From positions 31,054,731 through 31,118,730 of the forward strand of contig JARWIR010000010.1 in NCBI GenBank assembly GCA_029959085.1: a stretch of DNA of 64,000 bases, written 5' to 3'. This stretch comes from Nemophila menziesii (lineage: Eukaryota; Streptophyta; Magnoliopsida; Boraginales; Hydrophyllaceae). Of this stretch, positions 57,610 through 64,000 are shown piece by piece. Each line of letters begins with the position of its first letter. Position 1 is the first letter of the stretch. The notes beneath the pieces were generated by a model that worked only from the letters and a program-made list of their open reading frames with translations, was not told the DNA's origin and ran no database searches. Made by a program: the position numbers and the translations under genes.

Positions 57610-57950
57610 TACGAATTAACTATATCTACATAACAAGGAACAAACGCATATTTAATAGTAAAAAGTTGTTCATTAGGCAATATCTTTTCGACCAATTTCG
57701 GTCCTGTGTTGACATTAGATCCTTCGAGCCTGGAAAAATGATCATTTACTTGGGTCTCGCACACCTTTCAATCTGGAATATCTATGTCAAATTATTTTAG
57801 CAGTAATACCCATCTAATAAGACGCGGCTTAGCGTCCTTTTTTTCCATAAGATATTTTATTGTTGAACGATTCTTTTATACGACAGTTTTCATTCAAAGC
57901 AGGTTGGAACGAAACTTATCAAAAGCATATACTACAGCTAACAATTCTTT
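57610..57950 (-). pseudogene. Decayed RNase H to integrase linker
   Basis: Position between RNase H and the zinc finger of the minus-strand element. Only broken frames; no motif read with confidence. Confidence 0.45.
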
Positions 57951-58117
57951 TTATGTCACTGTATAGTTCAATTGGGCAGCTGTAAAGGTTTTACTTGCAT
58001 AATATATCATGTGAAAGATCTTCTCTTTTCTTTGCCCTAACACAACTCCCATGGAGTGATCACTTGCATTGCACATAATTTCAAATAGAGGGTTCCAATC
58101 TGGAGGTATGACAATTG
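57951..58117 (-). pseudogene. Gypsy RNase H fragment, interrupted by solo LTR
   Basis: Minus-strand VIPPDWNPLFEIMCNASDHS, then GVVLGQRKEKIFHMIYYASKT: the start of the gypsy RNase H domain (family: a CDASDxAxGAVLGQ motif). The catalytic Asp is changed (CNAS for CDAS). Upstream coding continues across the solo LTR at 59678 and higher. Confidence 0.88.
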
Positions 58118-58122
58118 GTGTG

Positions 58123-59672
58123 TGGTGTCGCCTAGGGTGTGATAAAAATATGATAAATAAATACGGTAAATAACGCACTAATCACCCTAGACTAGCACGA
58201 TTTTGCAAGTATTACAGGACGTATGCAAGTTTTAATGATAAGAAGATTCATTCCTCAGGGACTTAAATGTGTTACACGAATGGGTAAATAAATCATAGTA
58301 GCAATTAATAATTAAAAAAGACAGAAAATAAATACGATTGATTGAGAGATTAATGATTACACTAAATAAATTTAGAGACAATAAAATAAATATGGAAGAA
58401 ATAAGATAAGAGAGTATAGCTTAGGTTTTGCTAGTATGCACTAATCCTTCTAATTCTTTCTATCAATTTCAGTTTATAAGGGAGACAATGGCTCTTAGAT
58501 ATGTAGTCAGGATTCTAAATTCCCCCTATCCCCGGAGAGCGAACTAGGGTGGCAACCTCACAATCACAAGGGAACTCACAAAGGGTTAACCTGCGCCACT
58601 TGGGTCCTAGGTGTAGTTCTACCTACTAATGACAATTGGTAATGAAAATAAACCTTAATGACTTTCTAGTTAGGCTGGTGTTGTCAGGACCAATTCCTTA
58701 TTCTAGACGTTTATGTGGTGTTTCAATAGTTAAACACCCCTTCCGGTTGACCATCTAACTATTATTAGCAAAGCCCTAAATTGATCAGGTTAAAGACAGC
58801 CAAGAAATCAAAGCACATAAATAAAATATATGGTTAAGCAGCTATGATCAGATTAAAACATATAATTCTCAAAGAATCTTATATAGAAAGAAAATGGAAT
58901 TCATAGATTATACATAATGCAAAACCCAAGCTATGGGAAAATTAGTTCATACCTGAAGTAAATAAACTAAAAGAATGATACAAAGATGTCATTTTACTCT
59001 CTTCAATAACTCTAATGATATCATACTTAAGGACTAATTTATGGGAGGCAAGGATTATTTTACAGAGGTTAAACGGTGTATTTATAGGTGTTTCGAAGAC
59101 CTAATCCGTTTTCTTGGAGTGGAAGACAAGTAACTTGGACACCAAGCCCAACTCAAATTCGTAACCCTAAAATATAGAAAAGGTAATAATCTGCTGCTGT
59201 TTTGGTTTGTCCGTCGAGTTTTCGTTTCAACTCCGTTTGACGCGTTCCATATGTCGAAATTGATCGTCTCGGAAAGATTTATAACTTTTCTTCAGACCAT
59301 TCTTCCAAATTCCTAGCCAATCTTGAGTTATGATCGCTTCTATGGTCGTAGATGCTGGAATTCAGATTTATTTGACAACTTTATTTTTCCATATCTTATC
59401 TTTTCCTTCCTTTATCTCCAATTTCCATGCATATCTTCTTTCCTTTATCTCTTTAGACTTGATTTGGAATCTAATTAATTACTATATATCTTTAAAACTT
59501 CACACTAAATAAATAAATTAAACCAAATATGCTATAAAAATAATAAATCATTAAATCAAGACAAGAAATAGGAAAGTACACTAATAATACGAAAACTCGA
59601 CTGAAAGACTTCTAAAACACTAAAAATGATGTCTCCAACTAAGATTAAATCATCACAAATGGGGAGACATCA
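58123..59672 (-). mobile_element. Solo gypsy LTR inside the RNase H region
   Basis: 1550 bp, TGGTGTCGCC...GGAGACATCA on +, flanked by perfect 5-bp target duplications GTGTG (58118-58122 and 59673-59677). No internal sequence. TATA box 59086-59079; hairpin CCCTA / TAGGG at 58524-58549; terminal inverted repeat TGATGTCTCC / GGAGACATCA perfect. Confidence 0.92.
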
Positions 59673-59677
59673 GTGTG

Positions 59678-60554
59678 GAGATTATTTTCTCATTAATCGT
59701 AAAAAATGCTTCAAGACATGTTTTATTAAAATTTAAGGGAGTATCCTTCTCAAGTAAAGCACGAAGCGGTTTGGCGATCTTGGATAAATCTTTAATAAAT
59801 CTTCTATAAATCCTGTGTGACCCAAGAAACTTCTAACACCTTTAACAAACGCAAGAGGTGGTAAGGTTTCTATAACTTCAATTTTAGCACGATTAACCTC
59901 CATTCTTGCACTTGAAACTTTATGTCCCAATACAGTTCCTTCTTAAACCATGAAGTAGCATTTTTCCCATTTAAGATAAGAACAAGATCTGTTTCTTTGC
60001 ATCGCAGAAGTACCTTTTCAAGATTGTTAAGGCACTCATCAAAACTGTCTCCAGATAACAAAAAGTTATCCATACAAACTTCTAATTATTTATCAATCAT
60101 GTCCCAACATCATATACCTCTGGAATGTGGCAGGTGCATTGCATAAAGCAAACGACATCCTTCTATAAGAAAAGGTGCCAAACAGACAAGTGAAAGTTGT
60201 TTTGTGTTGATCAGCTGGATTTACACAAATCTGATTATAGCCTGAATATCTGTCAATGAAACAATACTACTCTCTCCCTGCAAGCTTGTCTAACATTTGA
60301 TCGATGAACGGTAAAGGGGAGTGATCTTTCTTCGTGTTTTTATTGAGCTTGCAGTAATCCATGCATACACTCCACCCCACAACTGTTCTTGATGGAATGG
60401 CTTCGTTTTTATCATTAACGACGGTAGTGATACCTCTTTTCTTTGGAACACATTGCACTGGACTAACCCACTCACTACTTAAAATTGGGAAGATAATTCC
60501 CACATCTAATAACTTGATCACCTCTTTTCTTACCACTTCCTTCATTGCTGACAT
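59678..60554 (-). pseudogene. Gypsy reverse transcriptase, catalytic box mutated
   Basis: Blocks in order on the minus strand: VRKEVIKLLDVGIIFPI, EWVSPVQCVPKK, VCMDYCKLNKNTKKDH, LPFIDQMLDKLAG, then the active-site region VCMDNFLLSGDSFDECL and FLGHTGF further on. The family active site is (F/Y)MDD; here the second Asp is Asn. Stops and frameshifts separate the blocks. Confidence 0.9.
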
Positions 60555-60970
60555 AAGTCTTCTTTTCCCTTCTATAGAATGCCCTCCTTCATCTTCAAGA
60601 ATGATTTTGTGTTGGCAAATGGTAGGATTAATCCCATTTATATCGGTTATAGTCCACCCAATTTCCTTTTTGTTGGATCAAAGCACACGTAGTAACTTAT
60701 CTTCTTGAGGACCTGAAAGGTTAGCAGAAATAATAACATGCAAAGTTTTGTTGATACCTAAATATGCAAAACATAAATGAGTAGCAAGCGGATTTTCCTC
60801 AAGAACAAGAGGACATGTTATAGATGGTTTATTCATTGGTTAAATGTCTCATGCCTCTCAAAGTTGTTCACAAATTATTGCTTTTGGTCTACCATCATCT
60901 GAATCAAGAGCCGCAACTTCTTCGACTAAATCATCATACATATCTGGTGGTTCAAGTGCTAAGGCTGCTG
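60555..60970 (-). pseudogene. Protease-RT linker, decayed
   Basis: Only short broken frames; no motif recognised. Position between protease and RT in the minus-strand element. Confidence 0.5.
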
Positions 60971-61374
60971 TTAAGGTGTCATCGAAGCTTGATTCGTTGA
61001 AAACTTCTTTTGAATTTTGCTCATGACATCTATTTTAAAGAATTTATCTTTTGTATGTGAATATTTCATAACGTTAAACACATTGAATCTCATATGTTCG
61101 TCTTGGACCCTCATGATCAATTCACCATTCTCAACATCTATTAGTGTACGCCATGTGGCTAAGACTGGTCTACCCAAGATTATGGGGACATTCTTATCCA
61201 TGTCGTAGTTAAGAATAATAAAATCACAAGGAAGTATATAAAACTACCAGCGTTAACTAAAACATCTTCAATTTTACCTACTGGTTGGGAGAGGGAGCGA
61301 TCTTCCATTTGTACTACCACCAAAGTAGGTGGTACCTCTCCTATATTGAGCTTATTGAACAGGGATGTTGGCAT
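60971..61374 (-). pseudogene. Gypsy aspartic protease remnant
   Basis: Two overlapping frames: 61374-61180 begins MPTSLFNKLNIGEVPPT after a LGAGIN active-site-like start and reads DRSLSQPVGKIEDVLV; 61201-60971 continues with [29 protein letters not shown] frameshift lies between them. Counterpart of 49202-49480. Confidence 0.85.
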
Positions 61375-61391
61375 GATATTGATACCCGCGC

Positions 61392-62105
61392 CTAAATCCC
61401 ATTAAGCTTTCTGATCCATCTTTGTACTATGGCAATAGGAATTGTAAAAATTCCGGGGTCTTGTAACTTTGGTGGTAATTTTCTTTGACATATAGCACTA
61501 CACTCCTCAGGTAAACCAATCAATTCCCCAGTTTCTAAGCTTCGTTTGTTAGACAAAATGTCCTTCATGAATTTAAGATATTTTGGCATTCTGTTGAGAG
61601 CTTCCACAAACGGTATGTTGATATCTAGTTTTCTCACCGTGTCAAGGAACTTATTGTATTCTTTTTCATTGTTCTTGTTTTTTACATGTGATGGGAATGG
61701 TGGAGGAGGACGTGTGTTGTTCACCACCGAACTCTTCTTCTTTTCTGCTGTCTTTTCTATAGGGACACTCTTTGGTTCATTTACCTCTTCACTTTTATCT
61801 TCAACTGTTTCTTCAACCACCTCTTCAGGGATAGGGGTTGATTCTTTTGGTTGTTCTGTTTCTTCCACTCTAGGCGGAAGTAATTGTTTTCCACTTCTTA
61901 ATTAAACTGCATGACAAGCATCATCTTGAGGAGTTACCGCATCACTCGGAAGTCGCCCTTTTGGCCTGATTTGTATTGCACTAGCAATCAGTGATAGAGT
62001 ATTTTCGAGCTCTTTAATAACCCTCTCTTGTTCTTTAAATCTTTGTTGTCTCACCTTCATGTTTTCCTTCATATCATCCATGAATTTATCTAGATTTTTG
62101 TCCAA
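61392..62105 (-). pseudogene. Gypsy gag C-terminal part
   Basis: 62105-61902 holds a helical segment and IRPKGRLPSD; after a stop, 61868-61392 holds an acidic stretch, TRPPPPFPSHVKNK and the PKYLKFMKDIL...GLPEECSAIC block that precedes the protease. Parallel to 48224-49201. Confidence 0.85.
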
Positions 62106-62381
62106 GCTTGAAGGTTGGGATGGAGGTTAATCATATGTATCTTGTTGCATTGGATGTGAATTATAATGTGGATATTGATAATAATCTTCATACTTTGGCA
62201 ATTGTTGATAAATTGGTTATGGATGAGCTTGATAATAATTTTGAGGCTGAGTTGGATAATAGTTACCTTGATTTTAAACCCAATTTTGATTATGTGAGGA
62301 ATAATAATTTGCTTGACTTCCTTGAGAATGATAATGTCCATTTGAGTAATGGATTCTTTGATGAGATACGAAGGAAATCGA

Positions 62382-63257
62382 ACTTGATTATTAATGCAAT
62401 TCTCCCATGAATGATTTCTTTCTCCACAACCAGGACATGGAGGTATGGTGTGTATTAGATTTACCTGAGCTACAAAACTGCTCTCTAAATGTGACTGTTC
62501 TTGTAATTCTTTGAGTTGTTGACTTTGACTTAATTCTTCGATCCTTAGAGCTCCCTAAGGTATATTCTTATTCTTATTCTTTTTCTATTTCTAACAACCA
62601 ACTTCTTTCAATTTCAATAACTCTTTCCATGATGATATGAAAATTCTCCGGATCTAATAACACAAAACTTCTATCTCCTACATTATTAACCTTTACCTTG
62701 GACTCGCTGTTGAGTCCTCCCCAGAACATGGTCAATTGATATTTGGGTGAGGAGACGTGGAATGGACAATTGGATTTCTTCTCATTAAAACGCAACCATG
62801 CGTCACCAACACTTTCCCCTTCTTCATGCATACATTGTTCTAACTCCAATATATCTTTTGAGTGTCTTCTAATCAGATATAATCGATCTAAAAATTTTGC
62901 TTGGAGTTTATCGTAATATGGCATTTAATCAGGGTGTTGGTAGTCATACAAATTGCTTGCACTTCTAGTTAAAAAGAACTGGAACATAAAGTTTTACATT
63001 TGTTCCCGTGTAACACCTTTGATGATGTAGGCATCACAAATCTGCGTGAATTTTTGAATATAACGAACCAGATCCTCATGTGCAGCACCACTATCATAAC
63101 TCAAAAATTGTTCAATAATGCCTGGATCAGGCCTGAATTTAGAGGCTTGGATTTCTGGAGTGCGGATTACTTTAGGTTGTACTCTGAATGAGATGGGAAG
63201 ATCTAGATTTCTCAGACTTGTCATCTGAATACCCTGATATAACAAATCTAAAAACAA
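62382..63257 (-). pseudogene. Gypsy gag, N-terminal part and zinc knuckle
   Basis: Likely start ATG near 63227. The gag core reads FRPDPGIIEQFLSYDSGAAHEDLVRYIQKF, then after a stop 62924-62574 reads YLIRRHSKDILELEQC and GESVGDAWLRFNE. A CCHC knuckle (CPGCGERNHSWENC) lies at 62437-62396. Stops at the EQM join and downstream. Confidence 0.86.
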
Positions 63258-63321
63258 AAGCGTAAAATAGAACTAATAGAAATAAAAGCACTAAATAAAT
63301 ACACATGGACTAACAATGTAG

Positions 63322-63338
63322 TCCCCGGCAGCGGTGCA
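63322..63338 (-). promoter_or_regulatory. Primer-binding site of the minus-strand element
   Basis: TGCACCGCTGCCGGGGA on the minus strand, seven bases after the LTR end; differs from the intact site at 32662 at two or three positions. Confidence 0.78.
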
Positions 63339-63345
63339 AAAAACT

Positions 63346-64000
63346 TGGTGTCGGTTAGGGCGTGATAAAATAATGATAAATAAAGATGTAACTAACACCC
63401 TAACCAAAACACGTTACTCACTGCAAGTATCACAGATCGTATGCAAGTTTTAATGATAAGTAGAATTCGTTCCTCAGAGACTACGAAAGTTAGGAAGAAC
63501 GTATGCGAATATAACGTACAAATATGAAAGCTAGAAGAATAATACACAGGAAATAAAAGACTCTGAACTATTTGTTTAGTTTTTAAAGACTCTAAACAAT
63601 TAACTAAATAAAATAAAGACATGAAAATAAATAAAGAGAATGAAGTAGAATGAGAGTTTAGCTCGAGATCTATCAAGTAATTTCCACTAGCCTTGTGTTA
63701 TTACATATTTATGTAAGGGAGAATTGTGTTATATGCAATAGCCAGGATTCTATATTCCTCCTAACCCCCTTCCGGGTGGACTTAGGCGGAGACTTAACAA
63801 TTACCAGGGGACTTGGGTAAGAGGGCCCTACGCAATGATAGGTGATTAATCTCAAACCCTAGTGACTATCGAGTTAGGCAAGTCCTTTCGGATCACTACC
63901 GCACACTAGATGATTATGTGGTGTTTCAATACTTAGACACCCCTTCCAGGTGACCATCTAACTACTATTAAGTTAATCCTATAGTTGTACACCGCAAGAA
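63346..64000 (-). repeat. 5' LTR of the minus-strand element, cut by window edge
   Basis: Starts TGGTGTCGG on + (LTR 3' end on minus), closely similar to the LTR at 29032-30407. Hairpin CCTAA / TTAGG at 63762-63788. Continues past 64000. Confidence 0.85.

Larger units (their letters stand above)
54944..64000 (-). mobile_element. Decayed minus-strand Athila/Tat-type gypsy element
   Basis: Read on the minus strand from the right edge: 5' LTR (cut by the window), primer-binding site, gag, protease, RT, RNase H, zinc finger, integrase, 3' LTR. Many stops and frameshifts. The 3' non-coding domain and polypurine tract seen in the forward elements are missing: the end of pol is only about 70 bp from the 3' LTR. 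A solo LTR splits the RNase H region. Confidence 0.88.

Noticed and set aside
1..64000. CRISPR arrays, bacterial operons, phage modules
   Set aside because: No regular short repeats with unique spacers and no ribosome-binding-site-led gene strings; introns and plant retroelements identify a nuclear plant genome.

Overview
The window is nuclear DNA from a plant, most likely a eudicot with a repeat-rich genome. It is AT-rich. The host genes have a GT-AG intron, a TATA box and a plant-type pectin methylesterase layout. Almost everything else is LTR retrotransposon, LINE, SINE or MITE sequence. The retroelements use a primer-binding site matching the 3' end of plant tRNA-Asp, as in the Athila/Tat branch of Ty3-gypsy. 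Nothing in the sequence names the species.

Positions 1-27866 form a tandem array with a period of about 10.0-10.4 kb (units start at 1, 10415 and 20428; the first is entered part-way). Each unit carries, left to right: the 3' non-coding end of a gypsy element and a decayed LTR (+ strand), a decayed gag piece (- strand), a tRNA-derived SINE (- strand), one two-exon pectin methylesterase gene (- strand) and its promoter. A CACTA-like tract and more gypsy 3' sequence follow in units 1 and 2. Copies 2 and 3 (15265-17041 and 25537-27319) are intact 561-residue enzymes. Copy 1 (5249-7025) is nearly identical but has a stop at codon 129. A LINE tail is inserted only in unit 1 and a MITE only in unit 3, while the SINE is in all three, which orders the events.

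Positions 27867-29031 are non-array, low-complexity DNA. From 29032 to the right edge the window is nested retrotransposons. A 7.7-kb non-autonomous LTR element (30881-38599, target duplication GTATC, near-identical 1775-bp LTRs) sits inside the RNase H region of a minus-strand LINE (30408-42222). That LINE lies at the junction of two opposed LTRs. Next come a forward LTR split by a minus-strand solo LTR (42383-43910), and a forward element (about 45211-54384) that keeps gag and protease but has lost reverse transcriptase and the integrase core. An LTR fragment follows, then a decayed minus-strand element (54944 to beyond 64000) with gag, protease, RT, RNase H and integrase remnants, split by a second solo LTR (58123-59672).

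The retroelements share RNA- or DNA-level structures that ordinary annotation would miss. These are an LTR stem-loop whose two arms co-vary between copies around a 17-nt loop, an inverted repeat at the LTR 5' terminus, polypurine-tract-like motifs repeated four to five times upstream of the 3' LTR, and three pairs of 12-bp palindromes spaced 20-21 bp in the 3' non-coding region. The only host genes supported here are the pectin methylesterases. They act on cell-wall homogalacturonan, and their close sequence agreement, intron included, points to recent gene conversion.
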